DNA of 64,000 bases from Tsukamurella sp. PLM1 (GCF_023168325.1 NZ_AP025688.1:1-64000), one strand, 5' to 3'; positions 1 through 15,402 are shown, numbered from the stretch's first letter. Notes: generated from the letters alone by a model not told the origin. Made by a program: numbers and translations.

Positions 1-2
1 CA

Positions 3-1175
3 CCGTCGGGCCCGAGTACCGCGGATCTGGCAGTACCCGTAACCGAGATCGCCCCGGGCATGCCCGGGCGCCGGCACCGTCGGTCCAGCTGCCCCCGCCG
101 ATGACGGGGCCCAACAGCAACCACAACGGCGCGACCTCCGCGTCGGGCTCGTCGAGCCTGAACCAGAAGTACACCTTCGAGACCTTCGTGATCGGCGCCT
201 CCAACCGGTTCGCCCACGCCGCGGCCTTCGCCGTCGCCGAGGCCCCGGCCCGCGCCTACAACCCCCTGTTCATCTGGGGGGAGTCGGGGCTCGGCAAGAC
301 CCACCTACTGCACGCCGCCGGCCACTACGCACGGCGGCTGTTCCCGGGGATGCGCGTGAAGTACGTGTCCACGGAGGAGTTCACGAACGACTTCATCAAC
401 TCGCTCAAGGACGACCGCCAGGTCCAGTTCAAGCAGCGCTACCGCGACGTGGACATCCTGCTGGTCGATGACATCCAGTTCCTCGAGGGGAAGCTGGGCA
501 TCCAGGAGGAGTTCTTCCACACGTTCAATACGCTGCACAACGCGAACAAGCAGATCGTGGTCTCCTCCGACCGGCCGCCGAAACAGCTGGCGACGCTGGA
601 GGATCGGTTGCGCACCCGATTCGAGTGGGGCCTCATCACGGACGTCCAGCCACCCGAGCTGGAGATCCGCATGGCGATCCTGCTCAAGAAGGCGCAGATG
701 GAGCGGATCCACGTGCCGCCGGACGTGCTCGAGCTCATCGCGACCCGCATCGACCGCAACATCCGCGAGCTCGAGGGCGCGCTGATCCGGGTGACCGCGT
801 TCGCCTCGCTCACGCAGACCGACGTGACCTACGAGCTCGCCGAGATGGTGCTGCGCGACCTGGTGCCCGATACGACGACGATCGAGATCTCCTCCAGCAC
901 CATTCTCTCCGTGGTGGCGGAGTACTTCGAGATCTCGGTGGCCGACCTGAAGGGCACCGAGCGCGCGCGGGCGGTGACGCACGCGCGGCAGATCGCCATG
1001 TACCTGTGCCGCGAGCTGACGGAGCTCTCGCTCCCGAAGATCGGGCAGATCTTCGACCGCGACCACACCACCGTCATGTACGCCGAGCGGAAGATCCGCA
1101 AGGAGATGCCCGAGCGGCGCCGCGTCTACGACCAGGTGCAGGAGCTCGACCCGGATCAAGCGGCGCAGCCAGTAG
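3..1175 (+). CDS. dnaA: Chromosomal replication initiator DnaA (5' end outside window)
   Basis: DnaA binds DnaA boxes at oriC and melts the origin. The AAA+ domain is complete: Walker [12 protein letters not shown], Walker [14 protein letters not shown], and arginine-finger region [12 protein letters not shown]. The C-terminal domain IV signature [17 protein letters not shown] is present. The start codon lies left of the window. Two frame breaks are visible. Near base 67 the linker moves from frame 3 ([12 protein letters not shown]) to frame 2 ([11 protein letters not shown]). Near 1147 the frame must shift so that the protein ends TRIKRRSQ at the TAG at 1173-1175; unshifted reading runs on to about 1303 with an unrelated tail. 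An essential gene broken twice points to sequence errors. It is transcribed toward oriC and dnaN. Confidence 0.95.
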
Positions 1176-1217
1176 CGCCTGGGCGGCGCCGCACGGAAGG
1201 CGCGGCGCCACACCGGA

Positions 1218-2064
1218 TCACCGTCCGGCGCTGCAGATCAGCGGGCCGCCGCCGTTCTCACCCGCCGAGCTCTCGTCCGAGACGACCGTGCCGTTGCGCG
1301 TGATCTTGCACGTCACGTCGCCCGTGTAGCCCACCACCGTCACCGAGACGACGAACGCGTCCGAGGTGAACGTCTTCGACCACGGCAACGGCTGCGAACC
1401 GAACAGGCCCGTGTCCGGGACGCCCACCGTCACCAACTGCGCCGAGCCGCTCCCGGTGACCTCCACGGCCCACTGCCGCGCGTTCGGGCCCGTCGTGGAC
1501 CCGCCGCCGAAGATCGGCGGGATGGAGATGTCCGACGGGATCCCGCTCGGCAGGGAGATGCCGCCGCGAGTGGTGCTCGGGGGCGTGGTCGTGGTCCGCG
1601 TGGTCGTGGTGGCCGACGTTGCCGTGGTCTCCGACGAGCCGCTCGTCGCGACCAGCACCACGATCACCGCGAGCACCAGGACGAACACGACCGCCGCCGC
1701 CGCGATCCACAGGATCTTCTTATTGCCACCTCCGGAGCCGTCGCCCCCACCTCCGGGGCCGCCCGGGCCACCGGCATCCGGGGAGGCCCTGCGGCGGCTG
1801 CGGGCCGGCGCCGTACTGGTCGCCGTACGCGCCCTGCGCGTAACCGAGTCGATAGCCACCGTCGTACTGGGTGGGCGGGCCCTGTGGGCCGTCCGGGCCC
1901 GGGTACTGACCCTGCGGCGGGACGGGCGGCGGGCCCTGGGGCGCACCGAACTCGTCGCGTTCGTACGCCCGTGTGGGCTTGGGAGCGCCGCCGGGGGAGG
2001 CGGGGTAGTTCTGGCCGCCGGGGTGCTCCCCGGGGTGCTGCGGATCCGGATATCCCATGGTCAC
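1218..2064 (-). CDS. MmpS-like membrane protein with Pro/Gly-rich N-terminus (one frame break)
   Basis: Predicted single-pass membrane protein of about 282 aa. The N-terminal ~100 residues are Pro/Gly/Gln-rich and cytoplasmic. One membrane segment follows ([20 protein letters not shown]), then a Thr/Ser linker and a C-terminal domain. That domain has the MmpS pattern: [16 protein letters not shown], a conserved Cys in GDVTCKI, and a final [12 protein letters not shown]. MmpS proteins partner MmpL lipid exporters, but no mmpL is adjacent here. The frame breaks near 1785 in a C-run; two bases appear to be missing. Start is GTG 2064 or ATG 2058, with no clear ribosome site. It is convergent with dnaA and its promoter side faces oriC. 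The family call rests on the C-terminal domain and is moderately sure. Confidence 0.65.
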
Positions 2065-2099
2065 ACCGTACGCGCAGGCGCCCGCGCACGAGAGCCGAA

Positions 2100-2350
2100 G
2101 TTACTCACCGGTTCGGTACCCAGCCTGTGGATGGAACCGGGAAATCCCAGGACTGACCTGGGGAGAGTTCATCCACAGGTTTCCACAGGCGGGCTTCATC
2201 ACCAATTACACGGATGTACTTCCACACCCCGTGCGGCGCGTCGTCAACATCCCGACACGCGACGGAACCTGCGCCGACGGCGAGTTTCCACATCCTCCAC
2301 AGGGCTTATGACGATGACATATTTCTTCTCTAGATATCTCTTCTGAAAAG
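2100..2350. other. Probable chromosomal replication origin (oriC)
   Basis: The dnaA-dnaN intergenic region is the usual oriC site in actinobacteria. It holds a cluster of DnaA-box-like 9-mers around the core TCCACA: TGTGGATGG at 2126-2134 (reverse), TCATCCACA at 2169-2177 (8 of 9 to TTATCCACA), GTTTCCACA at 2179-2187 and 2283-2291, and weaker copies at 2218-2226 and 2293-2301. An AT-rich tract at about 2306-2345 is the only strongly AT-rich stretch nearby and is a natural candidate for the unwinding element. The promoter of dnaN must also lie in 2350-2500. Confidence 0.75.
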
Positions 2351-2503
2351 AGGCGGTGTGAGGGTCCGGCGCGCTTCGCCCGCGCGAACGTGTAGTTCGG
2401 GCTGGGCTGCACGGAGCCGGGAAGGCTCCTATAGCATCGGTAGTCTCACGGCCGTGCCCGCCACGCCGTACCCGAATGCCCCTCACCGAAAGGCTCCGTC
2501 GGC

Positions 2504-3667
2504 ATGAAGTTTCGCGTCCCGCACGAGGAGTTCGCCGAATCCGTCGCGTGGGTAGCTCGCAGCCTGCCGTCCCGTCCCCCGGTCCCGGTGCTCGGCGGCG
2601 TCCTGCTCACCGCGGGTGACGACGGACTGACCGTCTCCGGGTTCGACTACGAGGTCTCGGCGCGGGTGCGGGTGGCGGCGGAGGTCGCGGACGAGGGCCA
2701 GGCGCTGGTCTCGGGCCGCCTGCTCGCGGACATCACCAAGGCACTGCCGAACAAGCCCGTCGACGTGCAGCTCGATGTCACTCGCGTCGCGATCACCTGC
2801 GGCAGCGCGAAGTTCTCGCTGCCGACGATGCCCGTCGAGGACTATCCGCAGCTGCCCGAGCTCCCGCAGCAGACCGGCGCCATCGAGCGCGGTACGTTCG
2901 CCGAGGCGATCTCGCAGGTCGCCGTCGCCGCCGGCAAGGACGATACGCTGCCGATGCTCACGGGCATCCGCGTCGAGATCGAGGGCGAGAAGGTCGTGCT
3001 GGCCGCGACGGACCGGTTCCGTCTCGCGGTGCGCGAGTTCGAGTGGCAGCCGCAGTCGGCCGACGTCAAGGCCGCCGTCCTGGTGCCGGCGAAGACCCTG
3101 TCGGAAGCGGCTAAGACCTTCGCCGTCGATCCCGAGGTGGGCATCGCGCTGGGCGCGGGCTCGGCGGTGGGCGCCGACGGCCTGCTCGGCGTCGTGGGCG
3201 CGGACCGTCGGACCACCACCCGCCTGCTCGACGCGGACTTCCCGAAGTTCCGGCAGCTCCTGCCGGCCTCGCACACCGCGCTCGCGACGATGGAGATCGC
3301 GCCGCTGCTCGAGGCGATCAAGCGTGTGGCCCTCGTGGCCGACCGCGGCGCGCAGGTCCGGATGGAGTTCGGCGACGGTACGCTGCGGCTCTCGGCCGGC
3401 GGCGACGACGCCGGCAAGGCCGAGGAGGAGCTCCCCGCCGATTTCCAGGGCGAGGCGCTCACCATCGCGTTCAATCCGGGCTACCTGCAGGACGGCCTCG
3501 CGGCCATCCACACCGAGTCTGTGACCTTCGGATTCACAACGCCGAGTCGGCCTGCGGTGCTGCGTCCCGCAGTGGACAATGGCTACGAGCCGGACGACTC
3601 GGGCGCGTTTCCCGCGCCGCAGAGCTCGTACACGTACCTGCTGATGCCGGTGCGTCTGCCCGGCTGA
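2504..3667 (+). CDS. dnaN: DNA polymerase III beta subunit (sliding clamp)
   Basis: Ring-shaped clamp that tethers the replicative polymerase to DNA. The 387-residue length and three-domain organisation fit the family. The N-terminus is [20 protein letters not shown], the middle has [14 protein letters not shown] with [13 protein letters not shown] (the domain-2 signature), and the C-terminus is [14 protein letters not shown], which contributes to the peptide-binding pocket. ATG 2504 is preceded by GAAAGG at a workable distance. The reading frame is intact, unlike dnaA and recF on either side. It lies between oriC and gnd and is read in the same direction as recF, so it probably belongs to one replication operon. 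Confidence 0.97.
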   Translation: MKFRVPHEEFAESVAWVARSLPSRPPVPVLGGVLLTAGDDGLTVSGFDYEVSARVRVAAEVADEGQALVSGRLLADITKALPNKPVDVQLDVTRVAITCGSAKFSLPTMPVEDYPQLPELPQQTGAIERGTFAEAISQVAVAAGKDDTLPMLTGIRVEIEGEKVVLAATDRFRLAVREFEWQPQSADVKAAVLVPAKTLSEAAKTFAVDPEVGIALGAGSAVGADGLLGVVGADRRTTTRLLDADFPKFRQLLPASHTALATMEIAPLLEAIKRVALVADRGAQVRMEFGDGTLRLSAGGDDAGKAEEELPADFQGEALTIAFNPGYLQDGLAAIHTESVTFGFTTPSRPAVLRPAVDNGYEPDDSGAFPAPQSSYTYLLMPVRLPG

Positions 3668-3704
3668 TCGAACCGTCTTCTCCGCACGGAAGGGTGCCGC
3701 GAAC

Positions 3705-4589
3705 ATGCAGTTGGGTCTGATCGGTCTGGGCAAGATGGGCGCGAACATGCGCCAACGCGTGCGTAACGCCGGGCACGAGGTCGTGGGTTACGACCCGCGG
3801 CCCGAGGTCACGGATGTGCCGTCGCTCGAGGCGCTCGCGGAGGCGCTCACCGCGCCGCGCACGGTCTGGGTCATGGTGCCGGCGGGCGAGCCCACCCGCG
3901 AGACGGTGCGCAAGCTCGCCGATATCCTCGAGCCGGGCGACCTGGTGATCGACGGCGGCAACTCGCGCTATACCGACGATCAGGTGAACGCGGAACTGTT
4001 GGCGGGCAAACAGATCGGATACCTCGACTGCGGCGTGTCCGGCGGCGTGTGGGGTCTGGAGAACGGCTACGGCCTGATGGTGGGCGGCTCCGACGCCGAC
4101 GTCGAGCGAGCCCTGCCGATCTTCGACGCCCTGCGGCCCGAGGGCGTGCGGGAGGATGGCTTCGCGCACAGCGGCCCCGTCGGCGCCGGCCACTACGCGA
4201 AGATGATCCACAACGGCATCGAGTACGGCCTGATGCAGGCCTACGGCGAGGGCTACGACCTGCTCGAGGCCGAGCCGCTGATCGAGAACGTCGCCGGCAC
4301 GCTCCGCGCCTGGAGCAAGGGCACCGTCGTGCGGTCCTGGTTGCTCGACCTGCTCGTCAAGGCCCTGGAGGAGGATCCGGGCCTGACCGACATCACCGGT
4401 TACACCGAGGATTCCGGCGAAGGCCGGTGGACCGTCGAGGAGGCGATTCGTCTTTCGGTACCCGCTCCGGTGATCGCCGCCGCCCTGTTCGCGCGATTCC
4501 AGTCGCGGCAGGACGATTCGGACACCATGAAGGCGGTCTCCGCCCTGCGTAATCAGTTCGGCGGGCACGCCGTGCGCCGCGCGGACTAG
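3705..4589 (+). CDS. gnd: 6-phosphogluconate dehydrogenase, short form
   Basis: Oxidative decarboxylation of 6-phosphogluconate to ribulose 5-phosphate with reduction of NAD(P). The N-terminal Rossmann motif GLIGLGKMGANM is followed by VIDGGNSRYTDD and by the catalytic region GVSGGVWGLENGYGLMVGG. Later come GPVGAGHYAKMIHNGIEYG, carrying the catalytic Lys and His-Asn, and the C-terminal helical domain. At 294 residues it is the short decarboxylating type common in actinobacteria rather than the ~470-residue enterobacterial type. ATG 3705 follows a GGAAGGG ribosome site. Its place between dnaN and recF is usual in mycobacteria and relatives. Substrate preference between NAD and NADP cannot be read with confidence. 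Confidence 0.93.
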   Translation: MQLGLIGLGKMGANMRQRVRNAGHEVVGYDPRPEVTDVPSLEALAEALTAPRTVWVMVPAGEPTRETVRKLADILEPGDLVIDGGNSRYTDDQVNAELLAGKQIGYLDCGVSGGVWGLENGYGLMVGGSDADVERALPIFDALRPEGVREDGFAHSGPVGAGHYAKMIHNGIEYGLMQAYGEGYDLLEAEPLIENVAGTLRAWSKGTVVRSWLLDLLVKALEEDPGLTDITGYTEDSGEGRWTVEEAIRLSVPAPVIAAALFARFQSRQDDSDTMKAVSALRNQFGGHAVRRAD

Positions 4590-4607
4590 CCGGGGCCGAC
4601 CGCTTCG

Positions 4608-5775
4608 TTGTACGTCCGCCGGCTGCAACTGCACGACTTCCGGTCCTGGGACGACGTCACCGTCGACCTGGAACCGGGTGTCAGCGTCTTCGTGGGCCGC
4701 AACGGCTACGGGAAGACGAACCTCGTCGAGGCGCTGAACTACCTCGCCACGCTCGGCTCGCACCGGGTGGCGACGGACCAGCCGCTGATCCGGGTGGGGT
4801 GCGACAGCGCGTCGGTGTCCGCGACGGTGCACAACGCGGGGAGGGAGCTCACCGCGGAGATCGACATCATCGCCGGGCGAGCGAACAGGGCGCGGATCAA
4901 CACCGCCCCCTGTCGGCGCCCGCGTGAGCTGCTGGGAATCCTGCAGTCGGTGCTGTTCGCGCCCGAGGACTTGGCGCTGGTACGCGGCGAGCCGGGCGGC
5001 CGGCGGCGGTTCCTCGACGATCTGGCCGTCCTGCGGACCCCGCGGGTCGCGGCCGAGAAGGCGGACTACGACCGGGTTCTCAAGCAGCGCACGGCGTTGC
5101 TCAAGACCGCCTACGGGGCGGCGCGCCGCGGCGGCGCCGACGCGGAGTCGATGCTCGCGACGCTGGACGTGTGGGACGCGCAGCTCGCGCACTTCGGCGC
5201 GGAGGTGCTCGCGGCGCGGCTGGAAGTGGTGGCCGCGCTCGCGCCGCACCTGACCGTCGCGTACGCGGGGCTCGCCCCGCATTCGCGCGCCGCCACCGTC
5301 GGGTACTCGAGCGCCCTGCTGGAGGATTCGACGGTGACCCCGCCGCGGCCACGGTGGCCGAGCTCGAGCAGGCGATGCTCGACGGGCTGGCCGCCGCGCG
5401 GCAGCGGGAGATCGACCGCGGCGTGTGCCTGGTGGGGCCGCACCGCGACGACCTGGACCTCCGGCTCGGGAACGAGCCGGCGAAGGGGTTCGCCTCGCAC
5501 GGCGAATCCTGGTCGTACGCACTGGCGTTGCGACTGGCGTCGCTCGAGCTGCTGCGCGCGGACGGGGGCGAGCCCGTACTGTTGCTCGACGACGTGTTCG
5601 CCGAGCTCGACGCCAAGCGGCGGACCGCCCTCGCGGAGGTCGCGGCCGCGACGGAGCAGGTCATCGTCACCGCCGCGGTACCCGAGGATCTTCCCGATGC
5701 GCTGCGGGCCGCCACCTTCGCGGTCACCGTCGAAGGACCGGCGGAAGCGCGGCTGTCGAGGCTCGCCCCGGGTGA
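4608..5775 (+). CDS. recF: DNA replication and repair ATPase RecF (two frame breaks)
   Basis: RecF is an SMC-like ABC ATPase that loads RecA on gapped DNA. The N-terminus gives [21 protein letters not shown] and Walker [15 protein letters not shown]. The signature and Walker B region give [15 protein letters not shown] and [15 protein letters not shown]. Two bases seem to be lost. Near 5333 the frame moves from ...SSALLED to [17 protein letters not shown] (one extra T would restore it). Near 5768 one extra C gives the end ARLSRLAPG and the TGA at 5773-5775; without it the frame runs on through the opposite-strand hydrolase gene. Repaired length is 389 aa, normal for RecF. Start is TTG 4608, 18 bases after gnd. 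These breaks are probably sequence errors. Confidence 0.92.
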
Positions 5776-5791
5776 GCGGCCCGCGGTCGCA

Positions 5792-6478
5792 TCAGCGGGC
5801 GAGCTCGGGCAGGTCCGGGATCTGCGCGACGCTCTCGAGCACGTGGTCGGGGTCGACGGAACCGAGGGTGGCGCGGTCGGCCTTGCCCGTGAGCACGCCG
5901 CACGCCACGGCACCGGCGTTGCGCCCCGCCTGGATATCGACCACCGTGTCGCCCGCGACGAGCACCTCGCGGACGTCCGCCACTCCGGTGGCCTCCATGG
6001 CGCGGAAGATCATGTACGGGTGCGGGCGGCCGGCGGCGACGTCGGACGTGGTCACCACGGTGTCCACAGTGTTGTCCGGGGCGCCACCGATGCTCCACCC
6101 GAGCGCGGACAGCAGCGGATACGCGACTTCGTCGTCGAATCCGGTGGTGAGCGCGACCTTGACCCCTCTCGCCCGCAGAGCGCGCAGCGCATCCTCGACG
6201 CCGGCGATCGCCACGGGCGGATGGGCGGCGTACTCCTGCTTGAGGTAGGTGCGGAAGCGATCGAATCCGGAGGCCACGAGCTCGTCGGTGGGCTCGACAC
6301 CGCCGAGTCGCAGCAGGTTCGTGATGGCCTGCACCTTGTCGGTGCCCATCCAGGTCTGCAAGTCGAGCGGCGCGACGGTCGCGCCGGCCTCTTCGACCGC
6401 GGTCTTGAGTGCTTCGTAGACCGTGCCACCGTCATCGATGGTGGTGCCTGCCATGTCGAGCGCGACGAGCGAGATCAT
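5792..6478 (-). CDS. Phosphonatase-like HAD-family hydrolase
   Basis: HAD-superfamily phosphohydrolase of 228 aa resembling phosphonoacetaldehyde hydrolase (the phosphonatase-like subfamily often found beside an FAD oxidoreductase). Motif I is [20 protein letters not shown], with the nucleophile and acid Asp in DMAGT. Motif II is [12 protein letters not shown] Lys/Arg region and [11 protein letters not shown] follow, and motif III is [18 protein letters not shown]. It would cleave the carbon-phosphorus bond of phosphonoacetaldehyde or a relative. GAAGGGA lies before ATG 6478. It is divergent from the FAD oxidoreductase with 111 bp between starts, so the two are probably co-controlled by the GntR regulator at 9.1-9.8 kb. 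Substrate is inferred from family and context. Confidence 0.85.
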   Translation of the reverse strand: MISLVALDMAGTTIDDGGTVYEALKTAVEEAGATVAPLDLQTWMGTDKVQAITNLLRLGGVEPTDELVASGFDRFRTYLKQEYAAHPPVAIAGVEDALRALRARGVKVALTTGFDDEVAYPLLSALGWSIGGAPDNTVDTVVTTSDVAAGRPHPYMIFRAMEATGVADVREVLVAGDTVVDIQAGRNAGAVACGVLTGKADRATLGSVDPDHVLESVAQIPDLPELAR

Positions 6479-6589
6479 TGTCGTATCCCTTCGGGAGCGT
6501 GAGTCTGAGCGACAACTTGACTATATAGGTGGCTGTCAATAGGCAAACTAGTATTGACAAGTTCTGTGATGTGGCTCATAGTTCTCGTC
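6479..6589. promoter_or_regulatory. Divergent promoter/operator of the phosphonate-type cluster; likely leaderless start
   Basis: On the + strand TTGACA (6554-6559), a 17-base spacer and CATAGT (6577-6582) form a good -35/-10 pair. The -10 ends only 8 bases before ATG 6590, so transcription should begin at or beside the start codon (leaderless mRNA). On the opposite strand another TTGACA faces the hydrolase gene. The elements CTTGACTATATA, GTCAATAG and TATTGACAAG form partial inverted repeats between the promoters and are candidate GntR operators. Confidence 0.55.
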
Positions 6590-7764
6590 ATGTCGAACAA
6601 CACTCGCCTCAACGTCGTCGTCGTCGGTGCCGGGATCGTGGGCACGGCCCACGCTTACCACGCCCACCGCCGCGGGCACCGGGTCGTCGTCATCGATCAC
6701 GCTGACGCGGTCGTGGGATCGTCGGTCCAGAACTTCGGCCACGCGTGCATCACCGCGCAGTCCGGTCGCGCCCTCGGCTACGCCCGCGAGGGCCGCCGGC
6801 ACTGGCTCGCGCTCGCCGAAGAGGCGGGCTTCTGGGCCCGTGCCTGTGGCACGCACATGGTGGCTCGCGCGGACGACGAGCTCGCCGTGATGCGTGAGTT
6901 CGCGGCCTCGCGTCCCGAGGGCGACGCGGTGCTGCTGGACCGCGAGGAGCTCCTCGCGCGCATCCCCGTCGACGGTGCCGCCGTGCTCGGGGGGCTCCAC
7001 CTCCCGCAGGACCTGCAGGTCGACCCCGCACGGCAGCGCCGTCGATCGCGGTATGGCTGGCTGCACAAGGCGTCGAATTCTGCTGGCGCACCGCGGTTCA
7101 CGGCTTCCGGCCGGGCGTGGTTCACACGAGCCGCGGCGACGTGGCCGCGGACGAGACCTTCGTGGCCGTCAACTACGACATCGATCGCCTCTTCCCCGGA
7201 CTGGCCGAGGACGGCGGCCTCCTGCGCTGCCGCCTGCACATGCTGCGCGCGCGTCTGCCGCTGCCGTTCGCGCTGCCCACGCCGCTGTTCACCGGCTGGT
7301 CGCTCCTGCGGTACTCGGGCTTCGACGACATGCCGTCGGTCGGCGCGGTGGCTGAGCGGCTCCGCTCCGAATCGCCCGACGGCGTCGAGGTGGACCTGCA
7401 CCAGATGTACACGCCCCAGGCCGACGGCTCGCTCCTCGTCGGCGACACCCACTACAAGGACATCAGCACCTCACCGTTCCAGTCCGAGGAGGGGTTCGAG
7501 ATCCTCCTGCGCACCACCGGGGAACTGTTCGGTGTCGACCGGATCGAGGTCGAGGAGCGGTGGCAGGGCGTGTACTCCTCGGCCCCCGGCTCGGAGTTCC
7601 TGTTCGCCGAGCCGGTCGAGCGGGTGCACGTGGCCACGGTGACCACGGGCATCGGCATGACCACCGGGCTCGGGCTCGCCGCCGAGCACGTGGCGACGGT
7701 CCTCGGTCCCACCGGTCTCGATCGAACGCGCTCGCCCGAGCGTGAATCAGTAGCCACCCATTAG
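6590..7764 (+). CDS. FAD-dependent amine oxidoreductase of the phosphonate-associated family (one frame break)
   Basis: DAO/glycine-oxidase-type flavoprotein. The FAD Rossmann motif VVVVGAGIVGTAHAYHAHRR is at residues ~8-27, and SSVQNFGHACITAQSGR, characteristic of this subfamily, follows. The C-terminal FAD-closing segment is TVTTGIGMTTGLGLAAEHVA. Related proteins sit next to phosphonatase-like hydrolases and are proposed to oxidise aminoalkylphosphonates (or N-methylated forms) to phosphonoacetaldehyde, which the hydrolase would then split. The frame breaks near 7030 (VDP/RTAAPSIAVWLAA); one extra C in a C4 run restores 391 aa. Start ATG 6590 gives MSNNTRLNVVVVGAG and fits a leaderless promoter. 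The exact substrate is an inference from context. Confidence 0.85.
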
Positions 7765-7785
7765 CGTTTCACAGCCCTAAGGACG

Positions 7786-9120
7786 ATGATGACCACACTC
7801 GACAGCACGCCGGAGTTGAGGAAGATCCCCCGCTACGAGCGGTGGCGCTTCCAGATCTTCGGTGTCACCTGGCTCGCCTACGCGGGGTTCTACTTCACCC
7901 GGCAGGCCTTCTCCGTCGCGAAGCTCGGGATCCTGGAGGACCCGGTCCTCGGCGAGACGCTGACCAAGAGCGTGCTCGGCACCCTCGATGCGGTCTACCT
8001 CGCGGCGTACGCAGCGGGGCAGTTCATCTGGGGGGCGATGTCCGACCGGTTCGGCCCCCGCAAGGTGGTGCTCGGCGGGCTACTGATGTCGGCCGTGGCC
8101 ACTGTGTTCATCGGCGTTCTGCCGGCGCTGGTGTTCCTGGTGCCGCTGATGATCGTGCAGGGACTCTCGCAGTCCACCGGCTGGTCCGGGCTGCTCAAGA
8201 ACATGGCCCAGTTCTTCTCGATCGGTGAGCGCGGCCGGGTGTTCGGGCTGTGGAGCACCAACTACGCGTTCGGCGGCCTGGTGGCGGCACCCTTCCTCGG
8301 CTGGGTCGCGTACGACCTGTTCGGGAACTGGCGAGTGGCGTTCTTCACCGGAGCCGCAGTGGTTCTCGCGGTCGCTGTGCTCTTCTTCCTGTTCCAGCGC
8401 AACACCCCGACCGACGTCGGCCTGCCCCGGATCGAGGACTACCACTCGCAGGAGGCGGCGCTGCTGGACGCGCACGCGCAGGAGGAGGCACCGTCGGAGA
8501 CCGAGGAGCCGCGCGCGTCGCTGAAGGAGACCGTGCGCTTCGTCCTCGGCAATCGGATGGTCCTGATCCTGGGCGCCTGCTACTTCCTGCTCAAGCCCGC
8601 CCGCTACGCGATCCTCTTGTGGGGCCCCGTCATCGTCTCGGAGCGCCTCGTCGACGCCTCGGCGTTCACGGCGATCACCGTACCCGTGGCGTTCGGCGTG
8701 GCCGGTGTGGTCGCCCCTATCCTGATCGGACAGGTCTCCGACCGGGTGTTTCATGCCCGTCGAGTCCCGGCCTGCGTGATCAGCCTCGCGGTCCTCGTGG
8801 TCGCGCTCGCCGCGTTCGCACCGCTGACCGCCACCGGCAACATGTGGGTGATGGTCGCGATCCTGGCGGTGATCGGCCTGTCCATCTACGGAGCCGACGC
8901 GATGATCTCCTGCGTGGCCGCGGTCGACTTCGGTACGAGCAAGCACGCGGGAACGGTGACCGGTGCCATCAACGGTTGCGGATCGGTCGGCGCGATCCTC
9001 GGCGGGCTGCTGCCCGGCCTGATGGGCGCCGGCGCCCTGTTCACAGGGTTCTCCGTGGCCGCCGCGGTGGCGATGCTCCTGCTCCTCCCGATGTGGCGGC
9101 ACATGCCGAACGCGGAGTGA
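7786..9120 (+). CDS. MFS transporter of the organophosphate:phosphate antiporter type
   Basis: Integral membrane protein of 444 aa with about 12 hydrophobic segments and a charged central loop (residues ~215-250). The start of TM1 (WLAYAGFYFTRQAF) and the loop after TM2-3 (WGAMSDRFGPRKVVLGG) match the GlpT/UhpT family, which exchanges organic phosphates for inorganic phosphate. Placed 22 bp after the FAD oxidoreductase and near the phosphonatase-like gene, it is the likely importer of the cluster's phosphonate or phospho-compound. Start is ATG 7786 or 7789, preceded by AAGGAC. The frame is intact. A glycerol-3-phosphate or phosphoglycerate substrate cannot be excluded. Confidence 0.85.
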   Translation: MMTTLDSTPELRKIPRYERWRFQIFGVTWLAYAGFYFTRQAFSVAKLGILEDPVLGETLTKSVLGTLDAVYLAAYAAGQFIWGAMSDRFGPRKVVLGGLLMSAVATVFIGVLPALVFLVPLMIVQGLSQSTGWSGLLKNMAQFFSIGERGRVFGLWSTNYAFGGLVAAPFLGWVAYDLFGNWRVAFFTGAAVVLAVAVLFFLFQRNTPTDVGLPRIEDYHSQEAALLDAHAQEEAPSETEEPRASLKETVRFVLGNRMVLILGACYFLLKPARYAILLWGPVIVSERLVDASAFTAITVPVAFGVAGVVAPILIGQVSDRVFHARRVPACVISLAVLVVALAAFAPLTATGNMWVMVAILAVIGLSIYGADAMISCVAAVDFGTSKHAGTVTGAINGCGSVGAILGGLLPGLMGAGALFTGFSVAAAVAMLLLLPMWRHMPNAE

Positions 9121-9126
9121 CGGCGG

Positions 9127-9846
9127 TCAACCGGCGGTGCGACGACTCGTGTTGACGATGCTGAACGTCACCCGGTCCGGACGGTAACGGTCGTCGGCGA
9201 ACTCGAAGGTCCGGCCGTCACGGTCGGTGGACACCCGGCGTTCCCGTAACAGGGCGGCGCCGGGTTCCACGTCGAGGTGCCGGGCGTCGACGGCGTCGGC
9301 GGTGAGTGCGTCGAGCTCGTGCCGCATCGTCTCGAACCCGACGCCCCGCTCCGTGAGGTACTCCGTGAGCGAACCGGAATCGGTATCGAACTCCATGAGC
9401 AGCATCCCCACGTCGAGAACGAAGGTGCTGCGCTCCAACATGGCCGGCGCACCGTCGAGCATGCGCAGCCGGAGGATGAACACGACGAAGTCGTCCGTGG
9501 TCAGGCCGAGGGTCTCCGCCTCCGGGGCGGTCGCGCGTCGCCGCGTGATCTCGACCGTCCGGCTCGACGGGGTCTGGCCGCCGAGCTGGGCCCATTGGGA
9601 GAACGGAGTGAAGACGTCCAGAGTCTGACTCGGCAGGTGGCTCTGGACGACGGCCGGGCGGCCGCGGGTGAGATGGATCAGGCCCTCGCGGTTGAGGGTG
9701 GCGAGCGCTTGGCGGACGGGGCCGCGGGAGACGCCGAACTGCTCGCACAGCACCGCCTCCGACGGCAGCGACTCGCCTACGCGGTAGCGATGATCCAGGA
9801 TCTGCTCGCGCAGTGCCGCCGCGACGACTGCGTACCTGGGTTCCAC
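9127..9846 (-). CDS. GntR/UTRA-family transcriptional regulator
   Basis: Regulator of 239 aa. Residues ~3-70 form a GntR winged helix (YAVVAAALREQILDHRYRVG, LPSEAVLCEQFGVSRGPVRQ, LNREGLIHLTRGRPAVV). Residues ~90-235 form a UTRA effector domain of the HutC type. GTG 9846 is chosen because GGAGGAGT sits 8-9 bases upstream and the HTH begins at once; a longer frame to 10020 would add an unrelated arginine-rich leader. It is convergent with the transporter, only 6 bp away, and divergent from the dciA-like gene. UTRA regulators commonly sense a pathway metabolite; here probably the phosphonate or its breakdown product. The likely target is the 6479-6589 region. Confidence 0.85.
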   Translation of the reverse strand: MEPRYAVVAAALREQILDHRYRVGESLPSEAVLCEQFGVSRGPVRQALATLNREGLIHLTRGRPAVVQSHLPSQTLDVFTPFSQWAQLGGQTPSSRTVEITRRRATAPEAETLGLTTDDFVVFILRLRMLDGAPAMLERSTFVLDVGMLLMEFDTDSGSLTEYLTERGVGFETMRHELDALTADAVDARHLDVEPGAALLRERRVSTDRDGRTFEFADDRYRPDRVTFSIVNTSRRTAG

Positions 9847-9950
9847 GTCGCACTCCTCCCGGAACGGTCGACCGTCCTCGCGGCCCTCCAATCTACCGGG
9901 CCGCACGGAGTAGCCTGAACCGGTAATCCGTTCGGGACGAGGGAGGGGCC

Positions 9951-12834
<2,884 letters not shown>

Positions 12835-12900
12835 TCGCGTGCGCGCCCGCCTGGCCGGCGCGCCGCGCACCGTCGAACCGCTTGAACTCGAAGGACTCCC

Positions 12901-15402
<2,502 letters not shown>

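Noticed and set aside
5171..6502. RecF frame continuing through the hydrolase gene
   Set aside because: One missing C near 5768 hides the RecF stop at 5773-5775; the continuation is the antisense of the HAD hydrolase.
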